The notes below the pieces were generated by a model. That model ran no database searches. It was not told the DNA's origin and worked only from the letters and a program-made list of their open reading frames with translations. The translations under genes and the position numbers were made by a program. From Gammaproteobacteria bacterium (GTDB taxonomy: Bacteria; Pseudomonadota; Gammaproteobacteria; Steroidobacterales; GCA-2729495): DNA of 64,000 bases. Position 1 is the first letter of the stretch; each line of letters starts with the position of its first letter. The stretch covers positions 496,001 through 560,000 of the forward strand of contig JAUHYQ010000002.1 of assembly GCA_030426355.1 (NCBI GenBank). Direction: 5' to 3'. Of the stretch, positions 32,525 to 42,272 are shown in pieces.

Positions 32525-33640
32525 ATGTCTAAATTTACGCCCATCCTGTCTGTCTCCCTGGCGCTGTTGGCCGCTCCGTTGTCGTATGCCGGAGGTCACA
32601 CCGCAGCTGAACCCGCCAAACCTGCCGCGATGGATCACAGCGGTCACAACATGGGCGGCATGAACCACAGCACTGAACCCGATGAGCTCGGTCGTCGGTT
32701 GTTTGGCATGGAGCACAACATGGAGCCTGAACTCGTTGAAGAGCTCCGCGAGAAGGTGCCGTTGTTTGCAAACTACAGCGATGCCGAAATCGGGTTGAGC
32801 ATGAAGATGATGGGTTCAAGCTATGCCTGGTATCTGAGTGACAAAGGCATGAAAGGCAAGCAGGGCGTGTTGCTCTTATTGCACGGCTTCCGCGACGGTG
32901 ACCCGCTTTTCAAGCAGGAAGTTGAAATGTATTCGACTATCTTCCCGACTGCCATGGCGCCGGGCATGGCCATGATGATGTCTGATCACATACAGCTTGC
33001 TATCGATGATCTTGAAGCAGCCGGCGCAGAGCAGATTGCGGTTATTCCGATTTTGTCCACGGGTGTTAACACCATGATGCGCCAGTGGGAATATATTTTC
33101 GGTATGCGCGAAGAGGCAACTTACGGCAGCGTCAAGCGTGTTAAATCCAATGCCAAAATTCTGATGGGGCACCCGCCAGGGGACGATCCGCTGGTTGCAG
33201 AAATGCTGATCGATCATGCGCTGGAGATCAGCGAAGACCCGGCCAAAGAAGTCGTCATCATCGCAGCACACGGGCCGACCTTTCCGGAGGACAACGAAAT
33301 GGTCCTTAAAGAGTTGGCGAATATTGCCCGGGTGATGCGCGAGGACAGCGATTTTTCCGACGTTATGGGCATTACCCTGCAAGACGACGCCCCGCCAGAG
33401 ATTCGTGACGCGAACGTGGCAAAGTTGCGCAAGATGGCTTCGGACGCGATCGCTGACGGCAAGTCAGTGCTGGTGGTGACCAACCTGATCGGTACGCGCA
33501 GCGTGCAGTCGAAGCTGCGCAAGGATCTCAAGGGCATTGACTACAAATTCAACAAAAAGGGCATTGCCGAACATCCTAATTTCGTTGAAGAGTGGATGGG
33601 TGAGTCCATCCGAGAACTCTTTGAGGACGCGGAATCCTAG
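32525..33640 (+). CDS. Secreted CbiX/SirB-like chelatase-fold protein (paralog B) with His/Met-rich N-terminus
   Basis: Signal peptide; DHSGHNMGGMNHS; VVIIAAHGPTFPEDNEMVLKEL; TLQDDAPPEIRDANVAKLR. Confidence 0.6.
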   Translation: MSKFTPILSVSLALLAAPLSYAGGHTAAEPAKPAAMDHSGHNMGGMNHSTEPDELGRRLFGMEHNMEPELVEELREKVPLFANYSDAEIGLSMKMMGSSYAWYLSDKGMKGKQGVLLLLHGFRDGDPLFKQEVEMYSTIFPTAMAPGMAMMMSDHIQLAIDDLEAAGAEQIAVIPILSTGVNTMMRQWEYIFGMREEATYGSVKRVKSNAKILMGHPPGDDPLVAEMLIDHALEISEDPAKEVVIIAAHGPTFPEDNEMVLKELANIARVMREDSDFSDVMGITLQDDAPPEIRDANVAKLRKMASDAIADGKSVLVVTNLIGTRSVQSKLRKDLKGIDYKFNKKGIAEHPNFVEEWMGESIRELFEDAES

Positions 33641-33765
33641 TACTGGCGCCAAAAATCGATCCGAAATTTGTTTAACTGCCCGAAGTAACTTGTTAAAGTA
33701 GCGCCGGTTTCGCGCAATAATAACGAGGTTGGTGCAGCCCTGAGGGCGCGCCCATAAGATCGCGC

Positions 33766-34203
33766 ATGAGAATATTTTTGACTGAGTGTGTCTCGGCTGC
33801 TGCCTTGGCGTGCCAGGTTGTGCTGCTTGCAGCCTGCACCGTCGCTGCGCCGGAACCTGTTCTGGAGGAACCGGCACCCGCTGCGGTCGAAATGCCCTCG
33901 ATATCCGCCGTGCCGGAGGCGGTTGCAGAGCCGCAAATCGAGGTGATCGAGCCGTCCGAGCCGCAGCCGGTCGAAAAAGTGGGCACTGTCGCCCCGCCAC
34001 CCAAAGTTTTGTATCAGCGCGAGGATGTGCTGTGGATTCAGCAGCGGCTGCAGGAGTTGGGCTACTACAGCGGCCGAATTGATGGTGCCGTGGGTGCGGC
34101 GACCCGTGACGCGGTAAAAGCCTATCAGCGCGATCAAGACATACGCGATGACGGTCGACCGACGGCCGAACTCCGTGAGTTCATGTGGCGCAACGGCGGT
34201 TAA
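33766..34203 (+). CDS. Lipoprotein with C-terminal peptidoglycan-binding (PG_binding_1) domain
   Basis: Cys in leader; DVLWIQQRLQELGYYSGRIDGAVGAATRDAVKAYQRDQ. Confidence 0.85.
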   Translation: MRIFLTECVSAAALACQVVLLAACTVAAPEPVLEEPAPAAVEMPSISAVPEAVAEPQIEVIEPSEPQPVEKVGTVAPPPKVLYQREDVLWIQQRLQELGYYSGRIDGAVGAATRDAVKAYQRDQDIRDDGRPTAELREFMWRNGG

Positions 34204-34236
34204 CGCCGAGCCATTTGCGGAATAGCAGGTTACGCT

Positions 34237-35469
34237 TTGTTTGCGGGTGAATTATTCGCGGAAGTTCCGCTCGAGGTCGCTCTCACCGTGATCTTGTGGT
34301 GCATACTGGTCAGCTATTTCATTATTGAGTTCGTATTGCACGCGCGCTTGCTCAAGCGCATACCCATTCGCATACACGTGAACGGCACGCGCGGCAAGAC
34401 CAGCGTGGCGCGGCTCATCGCGGCCGGACTGCGCGCCGGCAATAAGCGAGTGTTTGCCAAAACCAGCGGAACGCTGGCATCGGTCACCGATGAAAATGGC
34501 CACGAGTTCCCGGTGTTTCGTTTTTCTCAACCGAACATTATTGAGCAGATGCGGGTCATGCGGCGGGTGGCGAAGATGAAGCCGGATGCTGTTGTGTTTG
34601 AGTGTATGGCACTGCAGCCGCGTTTCCAGTCGTTAACCGAAACGCACATGATCCGCTCTACCCATGGCGTTATTACCAATGCCCGCCGTGACCACCTGGA
34701 TGTAATGGGGCCCACCGGCCGGCATGTGGCGATTGCTCTTGCGGGCAGTACACCTATAAAGGGCGACGTTTTTACCGGGGAGCGCAAGCACTTTGATGTA
34801 TTTCAGGCTGCCGCGGCCGACCGTGGGTCGCGGATACATCAGATAACCGACGAACAGACTGCTGCGGTGACCGAAGCCGATCTCGCAGATTTTAAATATC
34901 GGGAACATGCCGAGAACGTGGCGCTTTCGCTGGCGGTGTGCGAGGCGCTCGGCGTGGGTCGGGATATTGCGCTTAAAGGCATGGCGGCACTTGAGCCGGA
35001 GCCTGGCGCGACGCAGGTTTGCAAGCTGTTTTTTCATGGTCGCGAGCTGATTTTTGTAAACGCTTTTGCGGCCAATGATCCCGAGTCCACCGGGCGCATC
35101 TGGGAACGTATCGCCAAGCGCTACGGCCCGGAGAACGGATACCGGCGCATAGCCATTGTCAATTGTCGCTCCGATCGTCCACAGCGATCCCATGAAATTG
35201 CTGTGGCAGCGGCCAAGTGGAGTCCAACCGACCATTTCGTCGTTATTGGCAGCGGCACCATTATTTTTCTCCGGGAGGCGCTCAAGCAGGGCATCCCGGC
35301 CGAGCGCATCACCGTAGAAGAGGGCGTCGCCTTGCGCGATATCATCGAAAGCATTCTTGAACTCAGTGGTAAACGTGCAGCCATTGTTGGCATGGCTAAT
35401 ATCAAAGGCGGTGGCGGCGAAATTGCGCGTTATTTTGGTAACCGTGCGGAGCAACTGGAGCCCCTATGA
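34237..35469 (+). CDS. pgsB: Poly-gamma-glutamate synthase PgsB/CapB
   Basis: IPIRIHVNGTRGKTSVARLIAAGLRAGNKRVFAKTSGT; VFECMALQP; followed by pgsC. Confidence 0.92.
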   Translation: MFAGELFAEVPLEVALTVILWCILVSYFIIEFVLHARLLKRIPIRIHVNGTRGKTSVARLIAAGLRAGNKRVFAKTSGTLASVTDENGHEFPVFRFSQPNIIEQMRVMRRVAKMKPDAVVFECMALQPRFQSLTETHMIRSTHGVITNARRDHLDVMGPTGRHVAIALAGSTPIKGDVFTGERKHFDVFQAAAADRGSRIHQITDEQTAAVTEADLADFKYREHAENVALSLAVCEALGVGRDIALKGMAALEPEPGATQVCKLFFHGRELIFVNAFAANDPESTGRIWERIAKRYGPENGYRRIAIVNCRSDRPQRSHEIAVAAAKWSPTDHFVVIGSGTIIFLREALKQGIPAERITVEEGVALRDIIESILELSGKRAAIVGMANIKGGGGEIARYFGNRAEQLEPL

Positions 35470-36077
35470 TTACTCTTAATCTGCTTGCGCTGGCGATTGG
35501 CGTGGGCTTGATGGTAACGCTGCTGGTTACCGAGGCTTTCGGCATCGCTGCCGGTGGCCTGGTGGTTCCCGGGTATATGGCATTGCGCCTGATGCAGCCG
35601 GTCAACTTCGCTCTAACTATTCTGGTGGCATTGGCTACCTTTGCGATTATTCGCGTCCTGTCTTCATTCATGGTGATTTATGGCCGCCGCATGACGGGGC
35701 TTACGATCCTGACCGGCTATTTGCTGGGCGCATTGCTTGAGCTGGCGCTTGGTGGCGGCGTGGCTTTTGATGTCAGTGCAACGGATCTGGCTTTAATGAC
35801 GGGCGACACCGAGTACGACAGCCTCAATCAGACGGCTGACCCGGTGTTCGTTGAGCTTGGCGTTATCGGCTACATCATTCCGGGGCTCATAGCGCTGTGG
35901 TTCAACCGGCAGGGCGTGACGCACACGCTGGCAGCACTCGTTATTACATCGGTACTGGTGCGGCTGGTGCTGATTGTGTTGATTCCGGATTTGATGATTG
36001 CCTATGACAGCAGCGAGATCTCTTTTATGGAGTTGCTCGGTCGTCTGATAACCAACGACGCTGGCATGGCGCCGTAA
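35466..36077 (+). CDS. pgsC: Poly-gamma-glutamate biosynthesis protein PgsC/CapC
   Basis: TEAFGIAAGGLVVPGYMALRL; small multi-TM protein overlapping pgsB. Confidence 0.9.
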   Translation: MITLNLLALAIGVGLMVTLLVTEAFGIAAGGLVVPGYMALRLMQPVNFALTILVALATFAIIRVLSSFMVIYGRRMTGLTILTGYLLGALLELALGGGVAFDVSATDLALMTGDTEYDSLNQTADPVFVELGVIGYIIPGLIALWFNRQGVTHTLAALVITSVLVRLVLIVLIPDLMIAYDSSEISFMELLGRLITNDAGMAP

Positions 36078-36092
36078 CTGCAGGAAGAATAA

Positions 36093-37235
36093 ATGGCCTA
36101 CACAAAAGTCTATTGGCGCCCGAGTCAGGTTTCGTCCGGAGCCATCGTGGTGCTGGCGATCATTTCGTTTGCGGGGCTGCTAATGGTGGAGACCATGCGC
36201 CGCCAGGACACCAAAGCCGACTTCGGCAAAATGGCTGCGGCCGCCCAACAGGCTGAGCAGGCGATGGATTACATTGGTGAACTGCGCCGCCGAATTCAGC
36301 GGATTGATGCGGACGTTGACCCGCAGGAGTCTGGGCTGATTGGTTTGTCGTCCAGTCCGGTGACATCGCTTAGCGGGCACTTACCCGCCAAGCAAACAAC
36401 CATCAACCCCAACTGGGCTGCGGTTATTTTTCGCATGCTGCGTGAAGCGGGAGTCAATCAGGGCGATGTGGTTGCGGTTGCCGTGTCGGGGTCCTTTCCT
36501 GCGCTCAATGTGGCGACCTATGCGGCTATCGAGCAGCTCGGTGCGAGGCCGATTGTTATTTTGTCGGGTTCGGCATCCCAGTGGGGTGCGAATGTGCCCG
36601 GACTGACGTGGGTGGACATGTCGCGCGAACTGCGCAAGGCTGGTCTGATTGACACGCAGGAGGCCGCTGCATCGCTGGGCGGTGCAGAAGATCGCGGTAT
36701 CGGCGTGTCGGAACGCGGTCGGGATATCATTCGCACCGCGATCAAGCGTGCCGACCTGAAGCTGCTATTACCGGCCAGCCTCGAGGAATCCGTAACCAAA
36801 CGTATAGGCCTCTACACCAGACTTGCCGACGGCAGCCCCATACGCGCGTACGTCAATATCGGCGGCGGCAGCGCCAGTACGGGCCCTGCATCCATCGACC
36901 AGTATTTTGAATCAGGTGTGATTCGTTCCGCTCAGCCTAAAGCGTTCGCCGTCGACTCCGTGATGGGGCATTTTCTGAAAGAAGACGTGCCGGCATTGAA
37001 CATTTCCGGCATCGCGACCCTTGCACGTCGTTATGGATTGCCACTGGCGCCCCTGGCGAAACAACCAATAGGGTCGGGTGGGGTTTACAGCACGGCCAGC
37101 TACCGCCGGTGGCTGGCCGGTTTCTGGGTCATCCTCATCCTGGCACTGACCTACTTTGTCACGCGCATCTCCGGTGTTATGAGTTCATTCGACAAGGGGC
37201 ACAACTCCGGCTCTCCGGTCAGGCCGTCAATTTAG
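36093..37235 (+). CDS. pgsW: Poly-gamma-glutamate system protein (PgsW-like)
   Basis: Single TM at each end; GVNQGDVVAVAVSGSFPALNVATYAAIEQLGARPIVILSGSASQWGAN; directly downstream of pgsC. Confidence 0.8.
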   Translation: MAYTKVYWRPSQVSSGAIVVLAIISFAGLLMVETMRRQDTKADFGKMAAAAQQAEQAMDYIGELRRRIQRIDADVDPQESGLIGLSSSPVTSLSGHLPAKQTTINPNWAAVIFRMLREAGVNQGDVVAVAVSGSFPALNVATYAAIEQLGARPIVILSGSASQWGANVPGLTWVDMSRELRKAGLIDTQEAAASLGGAEDRGIGVSERGRDIIRTAIKRADLKLLLPASLEESVTKRIGLYTRLADGSPIRAYVNIGGGSASTGPASIDQYFESGVIRSAQPKAFAVDSVMGHFLKEDVPALNISGIATLARRYGLPLAPLAKQPIGSGGVYSTASYRRWLAGFWVILILALTYFVTRISGVMSSFDKGHNSGSPVRPSI

Positions 37236-37250
37236 TCGCGCGGATATCGC

Positions 37251-38873
37251 ATGGCTTTCATAAGCGCGCAAAATTTTCGGGGTGATGTGTTTGGAGGTGT
37301 CACGGCCGCCGTTGTTGCGCTGCCGCTGGCGCTCGCGTTTGGTGTAGCCTCCGGACTAGGCCCCCTGGCAGGTTTATACGGAGCTGTCGCGGTCGGATTT
37401 TTCGCGGCAGTTTTTGGCGGAACTCCTGCGCAGGTGTCCGGCCCGACCGGCCCGATGACAGTGGTGATGGCATCGATTGTTGCGTTGTATGCGCAGGATC
37501 TCGCAACCGCGTTTGCAATTGTGTGTCTCGGTGGTTTGATCCAGGTATCTTTCGGGCTAATGCGCATTGGGCGGTACGTGTCGTACACACCCTATTCGGT
37601 GATGTCCGGTTTCATGTCCGGCATAGGCGTAATCATTATTCTGCTGCAGTCGCTGCCCGTGCTGGGCGCTCCGGCGGTTGCCGGCGGACCCTTCGGTGCG
37701 TTGACTGCGTTGCCGGATGCGCTCTTGCATATCAACTTGGATGCTGCGGCCATCGGATTAGCAGCATTGCTGATTATGATTTTCTGGCCCGCGAAATTGC
37801 GTGTTTATTTGCCACCGCCGCTGGCTGCATTATTGATCGGCACATTGGTGGGGCAGTTTTTCGCAGACAGTGCGCCCGTTATCGGTGCCGTGCCGACCGG
37901 CTTGCCGAGCATCCGGGTGCCGCACTTTTCAATCGACAACATTACGAGCATGATTCAACCGGCCTTCGTCCTCGCGTTGCTCGGGTCCATCGACAGCCTG
38001 CTAACTTCGCTCGTGGCTGATTCTGCAACGCGCACGCACCATGACTCGGACAAAGAGCTTATCGGTCAGGGTCTGGGCAACATCGCTGCCGGTCTGCTGG
38101 GTGCTTTACCCGGCGCAGGCGCGACCATGCGCACGCTGGTCAACATTCGGGCGGGCGGCCGCACACCGCTATCGGGTGCCTTGCACGCAGTCATATTGCT
38201 GTCTTTGTTGCTTGGGCTAGGGCCACTTGTCGAAATCATTCCGCACGCGGCACTCGCTGGTATCCTGTTAAAAGTGGGCTGGGACATTATTGACTGGGGT
38301 TACCTGAAACGCATCCGGCAGGCTCCGCGCGAGAAGGTGATCGTCATGTTTATCACGCTGGGTCTGACAGTATTCGTTGATTTAGTAACAGCGGTCGCCA
38401 TCGGTTTGATTATTGCGGGCTTTGTGACCGCTCGCTGGATGGAAACGGAAGAGCTCAAAGGCGTGAGCGCAGTGGCGTTATCTGAAGACGGGGTGCTTAC
38501 TGAGGAAGAGCGCGAGGCGTTGCAGGCGCATCGACAGGACATACTGATTTTTTCGATGCGGGGGCGTTTTTCATATGCCTCAGCCAGACAATTGACGCGG
38601 CGAGCGAGCGCAGCTGCGGGTAACGCCTACAAGGTTGTCATTCTGGACTTTAGCGATGCGGCCCATATTGACACCAGTGCCGGTATGGCGATACGAGAAA
38701 TTATCGAATCGCTGGGCAAACAGGGCGTTACCTGTATCGCGGCTGGTTTGGTTGGGCAGGCGCTGGCAAGTCTGGACGATCTGGGTGTGCTTGAGCTATT
38801 GCCAGAGGCGCAACGTTGCGAAACAAAAGCGCGCGCCATTGAAGCGGCAGTTGGTGCTTTGAGCGGTCAGTAA
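37251..38873 (+). CDS. SulP family inorganic anion transporter with STAS domain
   Basis: DVFGGVTAAVVALPLALAFGVASGLGPLAGLYGAVAVGF; C-terminal STAS (VVILDFSDAAHIDTSAGMAI). Confidence 0.92.
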   Translation: MAFISAQNFRGDVFGGVTAAVVALPLALAFGVASGLGPLAGLYGAVAVGFFAAVFGGTPAQVSGPTGPMTVVMASIVALYAQDLATAFAIVCLGGLIQVSFGLMRIGRYVSYTPYSVMSGFMSGIGVIIILLQSLPVLGAPAVAGGPFGALTALPDALLHINLDAAAIGLAALLIMIFWPAKLRVYLPPPLAALLIGTLVGQFFADSAPVIGAVPTGLPSIRVPHFSIDNITSMIQPAFVLALLGSIDSLLTSLVADSATRTHHDSDKELIGQGLGNIAAGLLGALPGAGATMRTLVNIRAGGRTPLSGALHAVILLSLLLGLGPLVEIIPHAALAGILLKVGWDIIDWGYLKRIRQAPREKVIVMFITLGLTVFVDLVTAVAIGLIIAGFVTARWMETEELKGVSAVALSEDGVLTEEEREALQAHRQDILIFSMRGRFSYASARQLTRRASAAAGNAYKVVILDFSDAAHIDTSAGMAIREIIESLGKQGVTCIAAGLVGQALASLDDLGVLELLPEAQRCETKARAIEAAVGALSGQ

Positions 38874-38942
38874 TAGTGTCCGGATTAGGCTCTTGATTGG
38901 CTGCGAAATCCTGAAAGTGCTAATTGGCAGGCGGGAATTAGT

Positions 38943-40547
38943 GTGATGAGAATGGCCTGGTCTGGAGTGTTTGGAAAGATCCGTGCTCTTGAAATAATTG
39001 TTTTTGCCATAACCGTATTAGGGCTGCCTGCCTGTGCCAGCCTCCCTGATAACGACCATCTAACGCCGAGTTATGCCATTGCGGATACGGGCGAAACCAC
39101 CTGGGCCAAGGGTATTGAGGTGCGCAGGAAGAGCGACGGCATTGATAGTGCTATGTCGGGTATGTTGTTACTGGGTGATGGTGTCGACGCCTTTGTCGCC
39201 AGGGTCGCGTTGGCGCGTCTCGCTGAGCAGAGTCTCGATGTCCAGTACTACCTCTATCACAGCGATTTGTCCGGGCGCTTGCTGACCGCTGAATTATGGA
39301 AGGCCGCCGAGCGCGGAGTGCGTGTGCGGGTGCTCTTAGATGATATGGATATGGGTGGAAAAGACCGGGACTTGGCGATACTCGATGCCCACGAAAATAT
39401 TGAAATCCGTCTGTTTAACCCTTTTATTCGGGGGAAATCCCGCGCCAGCCAGCTAATTACACGGTTTGGCTCAGTCACCCGGCGGGCGCACAACAAGGCG
39501 ATGATCGCCGATAACGCTGTTGCGATTGTGGGTGGGCGCAATGTGGGCGACGAGTATTTCGGCGCCAGTGCCGATCTGGCTTTTGGTGATCTCGATGTGG
39601 CGATTACCAGTCCCGCCGCGCAGGAAGTCTCTGGGGCCTTTGACCTTTACTGGAACAGCGCATTGGCCTATCCGGTGAAAGGGCTGGTTAAGGCACAGCC
39701 AAGCGCAGCTGAACTGAGAAGTGTCGAGAGTAGAATCCAGGAGTTCTATGAAGCGAACAAGGACGCGGAATACATTACCCGGCTGGAACACAGCGAAATC
39801 CTGCAGCGCGCGCGCGATGGCACAACTCGTTATTACTGGGGAAAAGTGACGATACTCTATGATAATCCCGAGAAAATATCCTCCGATCGCGAGCGTACCG
39901 AGTTTCACCTGGCACCCAAGCTCATCCCGTTTATTGATGCTGCCGAAAAAGAGTTGTTGGTAATCTCCCCGTATTTTGTGCCCGGCAAAGCCGGCGTAGA
40001 ATTTTTTGCCGCGCTTGAGCGACGTGGTGTGAATGTCAAAGTGGTGACCAATTCACTGATGTCCAATGATGTGCCGATTGTGCATGCCGGCTATGCAAAG
40101 TATCGCAAGGAACTGCTGGAGAATGGCATCGAACTCTACGAGCTGGATAAGGAAGCCTTGGGTGATAGCTACCAGCGTGAAAAGAGCCGAAAAACCCGGG
40201 AGGGCCTGACAGGATCAAAGGCCAGCTTACATGCAAAGTACTTTGTGGTGGATCGGAAGTCCGCTTTTATCGGCTCGCTTAACCTGGATCCGCGTTCTTT
40301 TATTGAAAATACAGAGATCGGCGCGGTTATCTCAAGCGCACGTCTCGCCGGCGAGTTAGCGGATCATTTTGATAAGCGCATACGGGACATTGCATTCGAG
40401 GTAAAACTTTTTGATGGGGATCTTAGCTGGGATCGCTACCTTACGGACGGCACTGTCCGCCATTTTGACAAAGAACCCCACAGCAGCTGGTGGGACCGGT
40501 TCAGTGTGGGGTTTATGAAGCTGTTGCCGGCGGAGTCGCAGTTATAG
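38943..40547 (+). CDS. Phospholipase D family (cardiolipin synthase C-like) lipoprotein
   Basis: Two HKD motifs: RRAHNKAMIADNAVAIVGGRNVGDEYF and SLHAKYFVVDRKSAFIGSLNLDPRS; lipobox LPACASL. Confidence 0.9.
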   Translation: MMRMAWSGVFGKIRALEIIVFAITVLGLPACASLPDNDHLTPSYAIADTGETTWAKGIEVRRKSDGIDSAMSGMLLLGDGVDAFVARVALARLAEQSLDVQYYLYHSDLSGRLLTAELWKAAERGVRVRVLLDDMDMGGKDRDLAILDAHENIEIRLFNPFIRGKSRASQLITRFGSVTRRAHNKAMIADNAVAIVGGRNVGDEYFGASADLAFGDLDVAITSPAAQEVSGAFDLYWNSALAYPVKGLVKAQPSAAELRSVESRIQEFYEANKDAEYITRLEHSEILQRARDGTTRYYWGKVTILYDNPEKISSDRERTEFHLAPKLIPFIDAAEKELLVISPYFVPGKAGVEFFAALERRGVNVKVVTNSLMSNDVPIVHAGYAKYRKELLENGIELYELDKEALGDSYQREKSRKTREGLTGSKASLHAKYFVVDRKSAFIGSLNLDPRSFIENTEIGAVISSARLAGELADHFDKRIRDIAFEVKLFDGDLSWDRYLTDGTVRHFDKEPHSSWWDRFSVGFMKLLPAESQL

Positions 40548-40563
40548 GGAGCTGCTGTGTTAA

Positions 40564-40587
40564 TGGTGCCCAGGAGAGGACTTGAAC
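40564..40587 (+). repeat. Direct repeat of the tRNA-Leu(CAG) 3' end; putative distal attachment site
   Basis: TGGTGCCCAGGAGAGGACTTGAAC is identical over 24 nt to the 3' end of tRNA-Leu at 55668. No remaining tRNA body follows. Confidence 0.8.
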
Positions 40588-40677
40588 TTTCATACCTAAG
40601 CTTTCCGCTAAGAGGGGGCTGTCGCATTACCCGCAAAGGCAACTCCGGCTGACTGCTTCTTTACTAAATTTTCAATA

Positions 40678-40696
40678 TGTGCGTCACCGTACAGAC
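40678..40696 (+). promoter_or_regulatory. Putative Crp/Fnr-type operator (site 1), upstream of the GlsB-like gene
   Basis: TGTGCGTCACCGTACAGAC; dyad TGTGC-N6-GTACA followed by GAC. Confidence 0.6.
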
Positions 40697-40751
40697 CTGA
40701 TCTGCGGCCGCAGCTATGTTATGCGAACTGCAATCACCGAGGTGCGAACTC

Positions 40752-41021
40752 ATGAACATCATTATCTGGCTGGTCATCGGCGGGCTTATCGGATGGGTTG
40801 CAAGCATGGTCATGGGCACCGATGGTCGGCAGGGAATTATTCTCAACGTAGTCGTCGGCATCGTCGGCGCTTTTCTCGGCGGACTGCTGTTCGGTGGTGT
40901 TTTTGGCACCTCCACTATTAATGAGGGTAACCTGAGTTTTAGCGCGTTACTGGTGTCGTTGCTGGGAGCGGTGATCCTGATAGCGATCGTGAAGTTCATT
41001 CGTGGTACTTCCGCCCGGTGA
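40752..41021 (+). CDS. GlsB/YeaQ/YmgE family stress-response membrane protein
   Basis: MNIIIWLVIGGLIGWVASMVMGTDGRQGIILNVVVGIVGAFLGGLLFG. Confidence 0.9.
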   Translation: MNIIIWLVIGGLIGWVASMVMGTDGRQGIILNVVVGIVGAFLGGLLFGGVFGTSTINEGNLSFSALLVSLLGAVILIAIVKFIRGTSAR

Positions 41022-41210
41022 CCCGAAATGTCGTGGATATCACAAACGACATCAGACAAAAAAGTAATACGGGCCGCGCGCGCGTATGTTCGGCGATTGA
41101 AATACCGTCGGTATGCTGCCGCACAGAGAGTTTACTACTCATAACAATAAATCAACTTTCCGGGCCCCTACCGTCTGCGCTCAGACCCCCATCAGGCGCA
41201 GGCTTTCGGT

Positions 41211-41233
41211 CCCCGGGGCAGATTGCCCCGGGG
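41211..41233. terminator. Strong GC-rich hairpin, possible terminator
   Basis: CCCCGGGGCA-GAT-TGCCCCGGGG, perfect 10-bp stem followed by a short T-rich stretch (GATTCTTTC). Confidence 0.45.
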
Positions 41234-41355
41234 GATTCTTTCGCATTTGCGTATTCCGAACGCTCCGATGTGCTGGATCAGTTGACAGACTCGATTGCAC
41301 AATGCGTCTGGGAAGACGAGGGTGGGTCAATCAATCCTGCAAAACGTGAGACAAA

Positions 41356-42111
41356 TTAAATTTTGCCGTGCAGCCAGAAATTCAATGTTGGCAAGACGTC
41401 GGATCCATCGCGACGGGCAACGGTTTTACTGAACATGGAGCGATCAGCGAGCTGCATTAGATGCGCAAAGTGCTGTCCGTCACCGGGATAGAATGCCACG
41501 CCATTCCTCACGGTGAGCCGGATTGAATAGCCGTCAAATACGTACGGTGCAGCCACTAGTTCACGGGCCGCTTTCAATGCCTTGACCGCTTGCTTGCGAT
41601 AATCAATTTCGGTCAACAGGACGACAAATTCGTCGTCGCCATAGCGACATACAGTGTCAGATTCTCGGAAAGCACCCGACAGTCGTTTGCCGACCTCCTG
41701 CAACAGCTTGTCTCCGGTTGTGCGGCCAAATCTGTCGTTAACGCGCTTGAAGCCGGACATGTCGAAAAACAGCAGTGCCAGTTGCTGGTGATGTCGGGTA
41801 GCGAGAGCTGCAGCCTGAATGAACCGTTCACGCAGGAGCTGACGGTCGGGCAGCCCGGTAAGCAAATCGTGGCGCGCAAGCTGACGGGCGCTTGCCAGCG
41901 TGAGTTCGAGCGAGGACACCGTTTCGGTGAGTGAATAACACTGTTGAAGCAGATCGGAATTTATTTGCAAGCTTTCCGCCAGTTCATGACGAGCGGCGTG
42001 CAACGCGGGAGGAAACTCCTCGGAGGCAACGATACTATCCACCTGTGTCTTAGTATGGCGCGCTATTTCGCCTGCGCCTGTGATAGACGGATTGCGCTCT
42101 GATGCCGACAT
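41356..42111 (-). CDS. GGDEF domain diguanylate cyclase-like protein
   Basis: ARHDLLTGLPDRQLLRERFIQA; LLFFDMSGFKRVNDRFGRTTGDKLLQEV; CRYGDDEFVVLL (GDDEF variant). Confidence 0.88.
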   Translation of the reverse strand: MSASERNPSITGAGEIARHTKTQVDSIVASEEFPPALHAARHELAESLQINSDLLQQCYSLTETVSSLELTLASARQLARHDLLTGLPDRQLLRERFIQAAALATRHHQQLALLFFDMSGFKRVNDRFGRTTGDKLLQEVGKRLSGAFRESDTVCRYGDDEFVVLLTEIDYRKQAVKALKAARELVAAPYVFDGYSIRLTVRNGVAFYPGDGQHFAHLMQLADRSMFSKTVARRDGSDVLPTLNFWLHGKI

Positions 42112-42163
42112 AGATTTCCCCTTGCGTAATGAACGAACCCTAGGGTCGGGCAGATGGTGTGTC

Positions 42164-42182
42164 TGTGCGGCAACGTACAGAC
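42164..42182 (+). promoter_or_regulatory. Putative Crp/Fnr-type operator (site 2), between GGDEF (-) and the PA2779-like gene (+)
   Basis: TGTGCGGCAACGTACAGAC. Confidence 0.6.
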
Positions 42183-42272
42183 GGCCTGGTGACTAGCTAG
42201 GAAAGTGCGGTCATGCAAAAGCCAATCGTTGGCTATTCATTTAACAAACCTAAAACTACAAGGGGTACTTCA

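Noticed and set aside
40588-40650. Possible full tRNA-Leu pseudogene after the 40564 repeat
   Set aside because: Similarity stops after 24 nt; no D-arm or anticodon arm recognisable. Treated as att-site repeat only.
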